Notes: generated from the letters alone by a model not told the origin. DNA of 64,000 nt from UBA5314 sp035560815 (GCA_035560815.1 DATMYR010000055.1:11284-75283), one strand, 5' to 3'; positions 26,636 through 35,891 are shown, counted from the first letter of the stretch. Numbers and translations: made by a program.

Positions 26636-26791
26636 TAGCCCAGCCAGGGATGCTTTAAATCTACCAACCCGGGTTATGATAACTTGCATGGAGTAGGCCT
26701 TTTTCAGTACAATTAAGGTTATATAATTCTTAACCCATTGCAAAAGATTGCTATATTGAAACATCGCTATCTATATTAAGGAGGAATCCTG

Positions 26792-29443
26792 ATGTGTGCG
26801 AAGAGCAGTTTGCCCAGTGTTTATGATCCGGGGCAGGTGGAAGGAAAATGGTACGATTTTTGGAAGAGCCGGGGTTGCTTTAGCCCTGGTAATGATAAAG
26901 ACGCCCGGCCTTTTTCTATCGTCATGCCTCCCCCCAATGTAACCGGATCCTTACACCTTGGTCATGCACTGGATAATACCCTGCAGGATATTCTGACCAG
27001 GTGGAGGCGTATGCAGGGGTATAATGCCCTATGGCTGCCGGGAACCGACCATGCCGGCATTGCCACCCAGGCCCGGGTGGAGGAAGCTCTGGCCCGTGAA
27101 GGGCTTAGCAAACATGACTTGGGTCGGGAGAAGTTTGTGGAAAGGGTATGGGAGTGGAAACACCTTTACGGAAGCCGTATTACCAGCCAGCTTTCCCTGA
27201 TGGGTTCTTCCTGCGACTGGAGCCGTGAGCGTTTTACCATGGATGAGGGGTGCTCCCGGGCAGTGCGTGAAGTTTTTGTCCGCCTTTATGAGAAGGGCTT
27301 GATCTACCAGGGGGATTACATAATCAACTGGTGTCCCCGCTGCCACACGGCTATCTCCGATATCGAAGTGGAACATGAAGAGAGTGATGGACACCTGTGG
27401 CACATTCGCTACCCGGTGGCCGGTGAAGATGAATCAGTCATCGTAGCCACAACCCGGCCGGAGACCATGCTGGGGGATAGTGCTGTGGCTGTTCATCCCG
27501 AGGATGAACGCTACCGGCATCTGATTGGGAAAGAAGTTGTATTGCCCTTAATGAACCGCTTGATTCCCATCATTTCCGATTCCTATGTAGACCAGGAGTT
27601 TGGCACCGGAGCGGTGAAAGTGACTCCTGCTCACGACCCCAACGATTTCGATATGGGCTTACGCCATCAACTGGCCCAGATCGTGATCATGGACAGCCGT
27701 GGTTTTCTTAACGAAAACGCCGGGTCCTACCAGGGTTTGGAGCGTGGCGAAGGACGTCAGGCGGTGGTGAAGGATTTGGAGGACCAGGGCTACCTGGTTA
27801 AAATCGAGGAGCATCATCATGCCGTCGGCCATTGCCAGCGCTGCGATACGATCGTGGAACCGTTGATATCCACCCAGTGGTTTGTAAAGATGAAGCCCCT
27901 GGCCGAACCAGCCATTCAGAAAGTACTCGATGGGGAGATCCGCTTTACTCCGGAGCGTTTTACCCGCACCTATATTAACTGGATGGAAAACATCCGCGAC
28001 TGGTGTATTTCGCGCCAGCTATGGTGGGGCCACCGAATACCGGTCTGGTATTGCCAGGAATGCGGAGAAGTCATCTGCACCCGCACCGACCCGGACCACT
28101 GCTCGAAATGCCAGTCCAGCGACCTGAAGCAGGATGAAGATGTTCTGGACACCTGGTTCAGCAGTGCCTTATGGCCTTTTTCAACCATGGGATGGCCTGA
28201 TGATAGTGAGGATATGCACCGTTTCTACCCGACCACTGTTCTGGTTACCGGGCGGGACATCATCTTTTTCTGGGTGGCGCGTATGATATTTTCTGGCATC
28301 GAGCACACCGGGCAGGCACCGTTCCGCGATGTCAATATTCATGGCTTGATCTTGGACGCCCTGGGAAGAAAGATGAGTAAGTCACTGGACAATGGTATAG
28401 ACCCCATCGAGGTTATTCAAAAATACGGGGCTGATACCCTGCGCTTTTCCATGGTTTCCGGAGTCACGCCCGGCAATGACATTCGCTTTCACTGGGAAAA
28501 GGTTGAGAATATCAGGAATTTTGCCAATAAAATTTGGAATGCTTCCCGCTTTGTCATGATGAATCTTGATGATTATGAGTCTGTGCAGCTTGACCAGCAA
28601 AAGCTGCCCCTGGCTGAACGGTGGATTCTGTCCCGCCTGCAGGAGCGCATCGGTTCAGTTAGTGAACTTTTGGAGAAGTATGAAATGGGGGAAGCAGCCC
28701 GGCAGCTCTATGATTTTATCTGGGATGAGTTTTGCGACTGGTATATAGAACTCTGCAAACCGCGGCTCAGTGCATCTGCTGATTCACAAGAAAAGCGCTT
28801 GGTGCAAAATGTTCTCCATCGAGTCCTGACTGAGATTCTGCGTTTGCTGCATCCCTTTATGCCCTTTATCACGGAGGAAATCTATCAGAACCTGCCCGGG
28901 CATAGTGAAACGATTATGCTGGATCCCTGGCCCATTCGTGATGAAGGTTTATTCTGGGCTGATGCCCTGGAGCAGATGCAGCAGCTTATGGCGGTGATAC
29001 GCTCCATTCGTAATATCAGGGCCGAATTCAATGTTCCGCCCGGCTCTAAGATAAAGGCTTATGTGGCGGTGTTTGATGATGCCACCCGCGCTGTCTTCGA
29101 GGAGTACCGGAATTATATTCACAACACGGCTGGGGTAAGTGAGATGGTCATTACTGCAGTGGTGGAGGAGAAGCCGGATCAGACGGCATCAGCGTTGAGT
29201 TCCTGGTTTGAGATTTATATCCCCCTGGAGGGATTAATTGACATTAGCCGTGAAACCCTGCGCCTGGAAAAGGAATTGCTAGCCGCCCAGGCGGATCTGG
29301 AAAAGGCGGAAGGAAAGTTGAACAACGATAAATTTCTATCTCGGGCTCCAATTGAGGTGGTGGAAAAGGAAAAAGCCAAGGCCGAAGAGGCCCGCAACCG
29401 GAAAGAAGGGATTAACCAACGTTTGACCAAATTGAGAAACTAG
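26792..29443 (+). CDS. valS: Valyl-tRNA synthetase
   Basis: Class I synthetase of 883 residues that charges tRNA-Val. The HIGH motif appears as GSLHLGHAL near residue 53 and the KMSKS motif as GRKMSKSLDNG. The editing domain lies between them, with a zinc-type CPRCHTAI and CQECGEVI..CSKC knuckles. The C-terminus is the coiled-coil arm typical of ValRS. AAGGAGG precedes ATG 26792. No T-box motif is found in the 250-base leader, unlike leuS in this window. folC overlaps or closely follows. Confidence 0.97.
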   Translation: MCAKSSLPSVYDPGQVEGKWYDFWKSRGCFSPGNDKDARPFSIVMPPPNVTGSLHLGHALDNTLQDILTRWRRMQGYNALWLPGTDHAGIATQARVEEALAREGLSKHDLGREKFVERVWEWKHLYGSRITSQLSLMGSSCDWSRERFTMDEGCSRAVREVFVRLYEKGLIYQGDYIINWCPRCHTAISDIEVEHEESDGHLWHIRYPVAGEDESVIVATTRPETMLGDSAVAVHPEDERYRHLIGKEVVLPLMNRLIPIISDSYVDQEFGTGAVKVTPAHDPNDFDMGLRHQLAQIVIMDSRGFLNENAGSYQGLERGEGRQAVVKDLEDQGYLVKIEEHHHAVGHCQRCDTIVEPLISTQWFVKMKPLAEPAIQKVLDGEIRFTPERFTRTYINWMENIRDWCISRQLWWGHRIPVWYCQECGEVICTRTDPDHCSKCQSSDLKQDEDVLDTWFSSALWPFSTMGWPDDSEDMHRFYPTTVLVTGRDIIFFWVARMIFSGIEHTGQAPFRDVNIHGLILDALGRKMSKSLDNGIDPIEVIQKYGADTLRFSMVSGVTPGNDIRFHWEKVENIRNFANKIWNASRFVMMNLDDYESVQLDQQKLPLAERWILSRLQERIGSVSELLEKYEMGEAARQLYDFIWDEFCDWYIELCKPRLSASADSQEKRLVQNVLHRVLTEILRLLHPFMPFITEEIYQNLPGHSETIMLDPWPIRDEGLFWADALEQMQQLMAVIRSIRNIRAEFNVPPGSKIKAYVAVFDDATRAVFEEYRNYIHNTAGVSEMVITAVVEEKPDQTASALSSWFEIYIPLEGLIDISRETLRLEKELLAAQADLEKAEGKLNNDKFLSRAPIEVVEKEKAKAEEARNRKEGINQRLTKLRN

Positions 29444-29469
29444 TCGAAGACAAACTGCAGCATCTAACC

Positions 29470-30732
29470 TTGCTGGGCCAGCGTCCGGGACTGGAGAGAA
29501 TTCTGGCCCTGTTGGAAGCCATGAACAACCCGGAAAAGGGACTAAAAACAGTCCACGTGGCCGGGACCAATGGCAAGGGATCGAGCTGCTGGATGATTAC
29601 TTCTATACTAATAAAAGCAGGCTATCGGGTGGGGAGTTTTTTATCTCCCCATATCTGTTCCTACCGGGAACGAATCACCGTGAACGGTCGTTGTATTGAA
29701 GCCCGCGATCTCAACCATTACCTGGATGGAGTCCTGGACCATGTACCCGCCCTGCTGAAAGCGGGTCTGGATCACCCCACTGAATTTGAGATCCTGACTG
29801 CTATGGCTTTCGAATATTTCCGGGATCAGAAGGTGGATATAGCGGTGGTTGAGGTGGGGATGGGCGGGCGCTATGATTCCACAAATGTCCTGACGCCTCT
29901 GGTGTCGTTAATCACCACGATCGATTATGACCACACGGCCTTTCTGGGTAGTGATCTGGCGCAGATTGCCTGGAATAAAGCCGGAATCATCAAACCAGAA
30001 ATTCCGGTAGTGACCGGGCTTCTTCCTGACATCGCTCAAACGGTGATTGAGGAGCATTGCCAAAGCCTGCACGCTCCACTATACAGTAGTTCAATGTTCG
30101 GGGTTCAATATCATGGCCAGCCCGATCTTAGTCTGGTTGATATTTCCGGCCCCGATCTCGCGCTGAGAGCTGTACCCTTTTCCCTGTTGGGCGATTATCA
30201 ACTGGAAAACCTCTGCAGTGTTTTGACGGTTTTACAGGTGCTAAAGAACCAGGGTTTTTCAATACCACCCGGCGTCATTGCCTCTACCCTGGACGACTTG
30301 AGTTTTCCGGGGCGGATGCAGGTCTTAAATCGCCAACCCCTGGTCATTGCTGATGCCGCCCACAATCCTCATGGCTGCCGGGCATTAGCTGTTTCCCTGC
30401 ACAGTCTGTGGCCTGAACGACCACGGGTGCTGGTCTGCGGTATGTTGGATGATAAGGATGTGCGGGCTGCCTTGGAAGCCCTGGGTCCGGGAACCCGGGT
30501 CTGCATCGCCACCCGTCCGGAAGGGGAGCGTTCTGGGCAGTGGGAGCGCCTGGGAAGCATCTGGCAAGAGCTTTTCCCGGAAAAAGAACTGCACCTGGTT
30601 GAAGATCCGCTTCAAGCTTGCAAGCTGGCCATGGGTATACTAAAGGCCGATGAGTATATGCTATTAACTGGATCCTTCTACATATTAGGGACAGTATATC
30701 TCAATCGGGCTAGTCTTTTAGCAAATTCTTAA
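29470..30732 (+). CDS. folC: Folylpolyglutamate synthase / dihydrofolate synthase
   Basis: Mur-ligase-like enzyme that adds glutamate to folates. The P-loop is HVAGTNGKGSS and the later GGRYDSTNVL and AHNPHGCRAL motifs fit FolC. The coordinates use TTG 29470, which gives 420 residues, but that start is doubtful: it has no ribosome site and leaves only six residues before GLERIL, where homologues have about 20. The frame is open back to 29416 and encodes FDQIEKLVEDKLQHLTLLGQ, which fits a FolC N-terminus. The only codons there are ACG, ATT and CTG. A non-standard start overlapping the valS 3' end is therefore likely. Confidence 0.9.
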   Translation: MLGQRPGLERILALLEAMNNPEKGLKTVHVAGTNGKGSSCWMITSILIKAGYRVGSFLSPHICSYRERITVNGRCIEARDLNHYLDGVLDHVPALLKAGLDHPTEFEILTAMAFEYFRDQKVDIAVVEVGMGGRYDSTNVLTPLVSLITTIDYDHTAFLGSDLAQIAWNKAGIIKPEIPVVTGLLPDIAQTVIEEHCQSLHAPLYSSSMFGVQYHGQPDLSLVDISGPDLALRAVPFSLLGDYQLENLCSVLTVLQVLKNQGFSIPPGVIASTLDDLSFPGRMQVLNRQPLVIADAAHNPHGCRALAVSLHSLWPERPRVLVCGMLDDKDVRAALEALGPGTRVCIATRPEGERSGQWERLGSIWQELFPEKELHLVEDPLQACKLAMGILKADEYMLLTGSFYILGTVYLNRASLLANS

Positions 30733-30773
30733 CACATTCTTAACACAGTGTTTACAGGATGTTTTGTTATAAT
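30729..30773 (+). promoter_or_regulatory. Pho box (PhoP-binding repeats) and -10 of the phosphate transporter operon
   Basis: TTAACA (30729), TTAACA (30740) and TTTACA (30751) occur at exact 11-base steps, followed by TATAAT at 30768. This matches the TT(A/C/T)ACA direct repeats bound by PhoP in Bacillus. No -35 is needed or present, as at activated Pho promoters. The first repeat overlaps the folC stop codon. Confidence 0.75.
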
Positions 30774-30813
30774 GAACGAAGAAGATGGGCGGCATGTTTA
30801 AGGAGGTATCTAT

Positions 30814-31446
30814 GTGGTTTTTCGTATAAAGCCACGTGAAGAGAAATTTTTTTATTGTTTCAACGAATTGGCTCAATCGATTTGTGATGCCAGTTCCATA
30901 TTAAAGACCTATTTTGAGGAGCTCCACGATGCGCCAGGAAAACTTGAGCAGTTGACCGAGGTGGAAGAACGCGGAGACATAATCTTGAACCGGGTAATGA
31001 CCCAGATCAATAATACCTTCATCACCCCTTTCGATAGGGAAGATATTCTTCTTCTGGCCCGGGAATTGAACAATGTATTGGATCACATCCAGGGCACCCT
31101 GGAAAAAGTGGTGATTTACAAGGCCGGAGTCCCAAAGGATGTATATGCGTTGAAACTGGCCAAGACCCTGGAGGATGCAGCTCAAGAGATCAAAACAGCG
31201 GTTCTGGACCTGGCACATGTGCGGACCAAACATAACACGATTCTCAAATCCTGTGAAGTAATCAGGTCTTATGAGCATGAAGGCGACTTTTTATATCGGG
31301 CCGGTATCGCCAGGCTCTTTGAAAACACTGAAAACCTGGTTGAGATTATTAAATGGAAAGAAATCTATGAACATCTGGAGACTACCCTGGATTATTGTGA
31401 GAATGTCAGCAACATCATCAAGGGAGTAGCAGTAAAATATGTTTGA
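30814..31446 (+). CDS. DUF47 (PhoU-like) Pit accessory protein
   Basis: A 210-residue, fully helical cytoplasmic protein of the DUF47/PhoU-related family. Such proteins are encoded next to Pit phosphate transporters and are thought to regulate them. The sequence shows the family's E-x-x-D pattern in EVEERGDIILNRV and the second half repeat IRSYEHEGDFLYR. The start is GTG 30814 with AAGGAGG upstream; the ATG two bases earlier is out of frame and stops at once. It overlaps the transporter gene by 8 bases, which suggests coupled translation. A Pho box lies upstream, so low phosphate probably induces it. Confidence 0.88.
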   Translation: MVFRIKPREEKFFYCFNELAQSICDASSILKTYFEELHDAPGKLEQLTEVEERGDIILNRVMTQINNTFITPFDREDILLLARELNNVLDHIQGTLEKVVIYKAGVPKDVYALKLAKTLEDAAQEIKTAVLDLAHVRTKHNTILKSCEVIRSYEHEGDFLYRAGIARLFENTENLVEIIKWKEIYEHLETTLDYCENVSNIIKGVAVKYV

Positions 31447-32428
31447 TATTGCCCTGGTAGTACTAGTCATACTGTTCGCTCTAACTTTTGATTTTATTAA
31501 CGGTTTTAACGATACAGCTAATGCTATTGCCACTTCGGTTTCCACCAAAGCAATTTCCCCTCGACAAGCCATTTTTATTGCGGCCACTTTCAATTTTCTC
31601 GGGGCGCTAAGCGGCACGGCCGTGGCTGCGACAATCGGCAAGACAATTGTAGCTCCCCAGGCCATCACTCCTCTGGTTCTTGTTGCAGCCTTGGCCGGAG
31701 CAATTTTTTGGATGCTATTTACATGGTATTTTGGAATTCCCAGCAGTTCATCTCATGCCCTGATCGGCGGGCTGACCGGGGCGGTAATTTGTGCTTTCGG
31801 AACGGAAAAGGTAATGTGGGCTGGCTTTTTAAAGATATTGGCTGGACTCATAGCGGCGCCAATTGTAGGGGTTTTATTAGGAAGCCTGGTTATGACTGTG
31901 CTTTTTTGGATTTTCAAGGGGGCGGCCCCCAATCGGATCAATAATAATTTCCGTAAACTGCAAGTTCTCTCCGCCTGTGCAGTATCATTTTCCCACGGTT
32001 CCAACGATGCTCAGAAGTCTATGGGTATCATTACGATGGTCTTAATCGGTGGCCATATACTCACAAGCTTTCAGGTCCCTATCTGGGTTAAGTTAATCTG
32101 TGCTCTTTCTATGGCTGCTGGCACAGCTTTAGGGGGATGGAGAATTATCCGGACTATGGGGGGAAAAATATTTCGGATTGAACCTATAAATGGTTTTGCA
32201 TCGGACTTTACGTCATGCATGGTGATATTTTCAGCCACCCTTCTCGGGGCACCGGTGAGTACTACCCATGTGGTATCTTCGGCGATTATGGGGGTAGGCG
32301 CAGCCAAGAGACTGAAAGGAGTGCGTTGGAATATCGCCCGACAGATCCTCATTGCCTGGGTGGTTACCATTCCTTCCTCGGCCCTGGTGGCGATATTAAT
32401 TTACAATTTGATACGATATCTTGTATAA
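31439..32428 (+). CDS. pit: Inorganic phosphate transporter, PiT family
   Basis: A 329-residue membrane protein with about nine to ten hydrophobic helices. The two inverted PiT signatures are clear: GFNDTANAIATSV near residue 21 and SHGSNDAQKSMGII in the second half. It imports phosphate with a cation, or metal-phosphate. It overlaps the DUF47 gene and shares its Pho box promoter. The end of the gene carries a possible promoter for rex. Confidence 0.94.
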   Translation: MFDIALVVLVILFALTFDFINGFNDTANAIATSVSTKAISPRQAIFIAATFNFLGALSGTAVAATIGKTIVAPQAITPLVLVAALAGAIFWMLFTWYFGIPSSSSHALIGGLTGAVICAFGTEKVMWAGFLKILAGLIAAPIVGVLLGSLVMTVLFWIFKGAAPNRINNNFRKLQVLSACAVSFSHGSNDAQKSMGIITMVLIGGHILTSFQVPIWVKLICALSMAAGTALGGWRIIRTMGGKIFRIEPINGFASDFTSCMVIFSATLLGAPVSTTHVVSSAIMGVGAAKRLKGVRWNIARQILIAWVVTIPSSALVAILIYNLIRYLV

Positions 32429-32429
32429 T
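32401..32429 (+). promoter_or_regulatory. Possible promoter of rex
   Basis: TTACAA (32401) and TATAAT (32424) are 17 bases apart, inside the last codons of pit and about 100 bases before rex. The -35 is weak. No perfect TTGTGAA-type Rex operator is visible. Confidence 0.4.
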
Positions 32430-32529
32430 GATACATACTTGTTGTTACCATTTAAAGGTTTTTCGTTACATATCAATTATTCGGGAGGATTGCCAGGTAG
32501 CGATTCAAAACATGTAAGGAGTGGGGAGC

Positions 32530-33162
32530 TTGAAGGTCTACAAAATTCCCGAAGCTACTGTAATGCGGCTCTCTGTCTACTCCCGGTATCTGCACCAATT
32601 AATGGATGAGGCTGTAGAAACCATTTCTTCGGGCGAAATAGCCCTGGGAGTGGGAGTGAGTTCGGCTCAAGTGCGAAAAGACCTGGCCTATTTCGGGGAA
32701 TTTGGCACCCGGGGTGTTGGATACAAGGTTGAAGACCTTTATGGACATCTGATGAAGATTCTCGGACTGGACCGCCGCTGGAACATTATCATTATCGGAG
32801 CAGGTAAATTGGGTTCGGCCCTGGCGCTCTACAATGGGTTTTTCGATCGGGGATTCAATATTAAAGCTATTTTGGATCTAGACAAAAAGAAGATCGGAAC
32901 CAAATTTGGAGCGGTGGAAGTAGAATCATTGAAGGTACTGGAAGAGCGGGTGCGTGAACACCACATCAGCATCGGTGTTGTGACGGTGCCGGCTCAGGTA
33001 GCGCAGGATGTTACGGATATGCTGGTATCTTCAGGTGTTAAATCTATTTTGAATTTTTCTCCACGGGTTTTGAAGGTCCCCAATGATATTATTCTCCGTA
33101 ATGTAGACCTGTCAGTGAACCTTGAGGTATTAAGTTTTAACTTGTCTTACAACAGTCGCTAA
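32530..33162 (+). CDS. rex: Redox-sensing transcriptional repressor Rex
   Basis: NADH/NAD+-responsive repressor of 210 residues. The N-terminal winged helix (IPEATVMRLSVYSRYL, then SAQVRKDLAYFGEFGTRGVGY) binds DNA. The Rossmann domain has IIGAGKLGSALALY. TTG 32530 is chosen since AAGGAG ends eight bases upstream and the protein then begins MKVYKIPEAT like other Rex proteins; the GTG at 32521 lies inside that site. Rex commonly controls fermentative and butyrate genes in Clostridia, relevant to the thl/hbd genes of this window, but no operator was recognised there. Confidence 0.94.
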   Translation: MKVYKIPEATVMRLSVYSRYLHQLMDEAVETISSGEIALGVGVSSAQVRKDLAYFGEFGTRGVGYKVEDLYGHLMKILGLDRRWNIIIIGAGKLGSALALYNGFFDRGFNIKAILDLDKKKIGTKFGAVEVESLKVLEERVREHHISIGVVTVPAQVAQDVTDMLVSSGVKSILNFSPRVLKVPNDIILRNVDLSVNLEVLSFNLSYNSR

Positions 33163-33176
33163 TAATTTGTGATACG

Positions 33177-33216
33177 AGAGGAAAGCTCAAGAACACAGAG
33201 CTTTCCTCTTTTTTGT
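33177..33216 (+). terminator. Terminator after rex
   Basis: AGAGGAAAGCTC and GAGCTTTCCTCT form a perfect 12-bp stem with a 9-base loop, followed by TTTTTT. Confidence 0.92.
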
Positions 33217-33278
33217 AGCCTTGTCTTTACCAGATATGAATGCTAAACTTGATGAAAATCATAGCTGGAGGTAGGACA

Positions 33279-33545
33279 GTGGTAAATCGGGAACACAGGA
33301 ACCCGACCTGGCAAGTCTTATTGATTTTGCTCTGTGTGGGGGGAATTGCCGGTGCCTGGATCGGGGAACTGCTGGAGAAACTAGTTCCATCCCTGGCTAT
33401 TCTGGGCAGGCTGCAGACGATTGGCGTACCCGCTTTTACTCTGGACTTAAAGGTTTTTGCTGTAACTTTTGGGTTTACCTTGCATCTTAGCCTGTTTACC
33501 CTGTTGGGATTTGCATTAGCCTACCTGGTTTACAGGAGACTATAA
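33279..33545 (+). CDS. Small membrane protein, DUF4321-like
   Basis: An 88-residue protein with two hydrophobic segments (VLLILLCVGGIAGAWIGEL and LHLSLFTLLGFALAYLVY). The short length, the GGIAGAWIGE segment and the position just before maf fit the DUF4321 family of Clostridia, whose function is unknown. GTG 33279 is used since GGAGGT lies six bases upstream; the ATG at 33240 has no such site. maf follows after 13 bases. Confidence 0.68.
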   Translation: MVNREHRNPTWQVLLILLCVGGIAGAWIGELLEKLVPSLAILGRLQTIGVPAFTLDLKVFAVTFGFTLHLSLFTLLGFALAYLVYRRL

Positions 33546-33558
33546 AGGCGTGTGATCT

Positions 33559-34134
33559 GTGCAAAAGATAATTCTTGCTTCACAGTCGCCAAGGCGAAAA
33601 ATATTGCTGGAGCAACTGGGGCTTCAGTTTACTTGCATACCTGCTTATATCGATGAAAAGAATCCGCCAAATCACTCTCCCATCGAAGCTGTTCGTGCTA
33701 TCGCCCAAATGAAAGCCGCCTGGGTAGCCGGTCAGTGCAAAACGGGGCTAATTATTGCTGCTGATACGGTAGTAATATGTGCTGGACGGGTTTTGGGGAA
33801 ACCGGTAGACAGCGAGGATGCTTTCGCTTCTCTAGCTCTGCTCAGCGGCCAATCCCACCAGGTCGTCACTGCCTTGTGCTTATATGATGCGGCTCGAGGA
33901 AATTATTTCCTGGAACATGAAGTAACCCGGGTTTTTTTTCGTATAATTGAAGAGGAGGAGATTCGGGCCTATATCAGAAGCGGTGAACCCATGGACAAAG
34001 CAGGTGCCTACGGGATTCAAGGCCGGGGCGCGGTTTTTGTCACCAGGATAGAAGGATGTTATTTCAATGTTGTGGGTCTGCCATTGTACAGGCTGGATAA
34101 GATGTTAAAAGAGCAAGGGATTGCAGTGCTTTAA
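33559..34134 (+). CDS. maf: Maf-family nucleotide pyrophosphatase
   Basis: A 191-residue house-cleaning phosphatase that hydrolyses dTTP/UTP and modified nucleotides. The signature is at the N-terminus: ILASQSPRRKILLEQLG. Further conserved residues are AADTVV and the GxAGAYGIQG segment (KAGAYGIQGRGA). In Bacillus maf lies between comC and radC and influences septation, and here too radC and mreB follow. The start is GTG 33559. Confidence 0.93.
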   Translation: MQKIILASQSPRRKILLEQLGLQFTCIPAYIDEKNPPNHSPIEAVRAIAQMKAAWVAGQCKTGLIIAADTVVICAGRVLGKPVDSEDAFASLALLSGQSHQVVTALCLYDAARGNYFLEHEVTRVFFRIIEEEEIRAYIRSGEPMDKAGAYGIQGRGAVFVTRIEGCYFNVVGLPLYRLDKMLKEQGIAVL

Positions 34135-34147
34135 GGAGGATTCAATC

Positions 34148-34834
34148 CTGAGCGATTACTATGTAACCATAAAAGAAATGCCTGAAAACATGCGCCCCCG
34201 GGAAAAAATGATGGCTCTGGGGGAAGGACATTTAAACGATGCTGAGATCCTGGCAGTTGTCCTGGGACAGGGAACCAGGAAGATGAACGCCCTGGAATTG
34301 GCGCAAACCCTCTTAGTTGTGCATGGGGGGCTGCGAAATATTCAGGATGCCAGTCTGGAGGAGTTGGCCAAGCAGCGTGGTATTGGTCCTGCCAAAGCGG
34401 CCAGTATTAAAGCCGCTGTGGAATTAGGAAAAAGAATTGCTCTTGATATGCGTGAAAAGAAACCAATAAAATCCCCCGAGGATGTTCAAAATATAGTCAG
34501 AGAACAAATGCGTTATTTAGACCGTGAACACTTCCGGGTATTGTATCTTGACCGTAAGGGCGGTTTGATTTGTATGGAGGATGTTTCGATCGGTGGTCTG
34601 CATAGTTCGCTAGTTCATCCCCGGGAAGTATTTAAAACAGCGGTTAAAAGGAGTGCCGCTTCCCTGATCCTGGTCCATAACCATCCGAGTGGTGATCCGG
34701 CTCCCAGTCAAGAGGACATTGAGGTCACCCAGAGGTTGGCAGAAGCAGGGCACCTGATGGGTATTGAAGTTTTGGATCATGTTATCATTGGTGAGAAGGA
34801 TTACACCAGCTTAAAAAGCCGGGGTGTTATCTGA
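34148..34834 (+). CDS. radC: RadC-family JAB-domain protein
   Basis: A 228-residue RadC/UPF0758 protein. An N-terminal helix-hairpin-helix region (GHLNDAEILAVVLGQGT) is followed by the JAB/MPN metalloprotease-like domain with the metal motif HNHPSGDPAPSQED. The biological function is unsettled. The start is unusual. AAGGAGGA (34133-34140) is a strong ribosome site, and the first in-frame start-like codon at the right distance (7 bases) is CTG 34148, giving (M)SDYYVTIKEMPENMRPREK. The in-frame TTG at 34121 lies before the ribosome site and inside maf. mreB follows after 20 bases. Confidence 0.9.
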   Translation: MSDYYVTIKEMPENMRPREKMMALGEGHLNDAEILAVVLGQGTRKMNALELAQTLLVVHGGLRNIQDASLEELAKQRGIGPAKAASIKAAVELGKRIALDMREKKPIKSPEDVQNIVREQMRYLDREHFRVLYLDRKGGLICMEDVSIGGLHSSLVHPREVFKTAVKRSAASLILVHNHPSGDPAPSQEDIEVTQRLAEAGHLMGIEVLDHVIIGEKDYTSLKSRGVI

Positions 34835-34854
34835 GTTAAGGAGGAACATAAAAG

Positions 34855-35877
34855 GTGTTTTTCGGCAAAGACTTAGGCATAGACTTGGGCACGGCCAACA
34901 CCCTGGTGCATTTTAAGGGCAAAGGGATTGTTATGCGTGAACCTTCAGTTGTAGCAATAGAGAGCGACAGCGGCAAGGTCCTGGCCGTAGGAGATGAAGC
35001 AAAACAGATGATTGGCCGCACCCCGGGAAATATTATCGCTATCCGGCCTATGAAAGATGGGGTAATCGCTGATTTTGATATTACACAGGCCATGTTAAAG
35101 TACTTCATCAACCGGGCACTGGGCGCGCGCACGCCTTTTATCAGACCACGGGTTATTATCAGTGTTCCCACTGGCTGTACTACAGTAGAAGAACGGGCCG
35201 TACGGGAGGCAGCTATTTCCGGAGGAGCGAAAGAGGCCTACCTGATAGAAGAGCCTATGGCGGCAGCTATTGGGGCGGGTTTGCCGGTGCATGAACCTAC
35301 CGGAAATTTAATCGTAGATATCGGAGGGGGAACCACAGAAGTTGCCGTTATCTCGCTGGGTGGTATTGTCACCGCCAAATCCATACGGGTGGCGGGCGAC
35401 AATATGGATGAAGCCATTATTCAGCATTTACGCAAAAACTATAACCTCCTTATTGGAGAGAGAACCGCAGAAGATATGAAAATATCCATCGGTTCTGCTC
35501 TGTGGGAGGGCAGTGAAGAGTCTTACGAGGTGCGGGGCCGGGATTTGATCAGCGGTCTGCCTAAGACTATCCGGGTTTCCTCTCTCGAAGTGCAAAAAGC
35601 ACTGAAAGAGACAGTTGAGCAGATCGTCGATGGTATTAAGGTTTGTCTGGAGAAGACACCCCCCGAACTGGCTTCCGACATCATGGATCGCGGAATCGTC
35701 ATGGCCGGGGGTGGAGCGCTTTTACGGGGATTGGATAAACTAATTAGTTTGGAAACCAATATGCCGGTGTATGTCTGTGATGACCCACTCCTGGCGGTGG
35801 CCCGTGGAACAGGGATCGTTCTGGAGAATATTGAAGTACTAAAAAAAGTACTGATTACCACAAAAAAATCTTTTTAG
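34855..35877 (+). CDS. mreB: Rod shape-determining protein MreB
   Basis: Actin-like cytoskeletal ATPase of 340 residues that guides side-wall synthesis. Conserved phosphate loops are DLGTANTLVH near the N-terminus and VDIGGGTTEVAVI in the second half; AGGGALLRGLD forms part of the nucleotide pocket. GTG 34855 has AAGGAGG 11 bases upstream. It starts the mreB-mreC-mreD-PBP2 run, the standard elongasome gene order. Confidence 0.96.
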   Translation: MFFGKDLGIDLGTANTLVHFKGKGIVMREPSVVAIESDSGKVLAVGDEAKQMIGRTPGNIIAIRPMKDGVIADFDITQAMLKYFINRALGARTPFIRPRVIISVPTGCTTVEERAVREAAISGGAKEAYLIEEPMAAAIGAGLPVHEPTGNLIVDIGGGTTEVAVISLGGIVTAKSIRVAGDNMDEAIIQHLRKNYNLLIGERTAEDMKISIGSALWEGSEESYEVRGRDLISGLPKTIRVSSLEVQKALKETVEQIVDGIKVCLEKTPPELASDIMDRGIVMAGGGALLRGLDKLISLETNMPVYVCDDPLLAVARGTGIVLENIEVLKKVLITTKKSF

Positions 35878-35891
35878 TTGGGTGAAAAGGT

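Noticed and set aside
26545..26791. Possible T-box ahead of valS
   Set aside because: No GGGTGGTACC-type motif or stem I landmark; the hairpin at 26578 is the terminator of the upstream gene.
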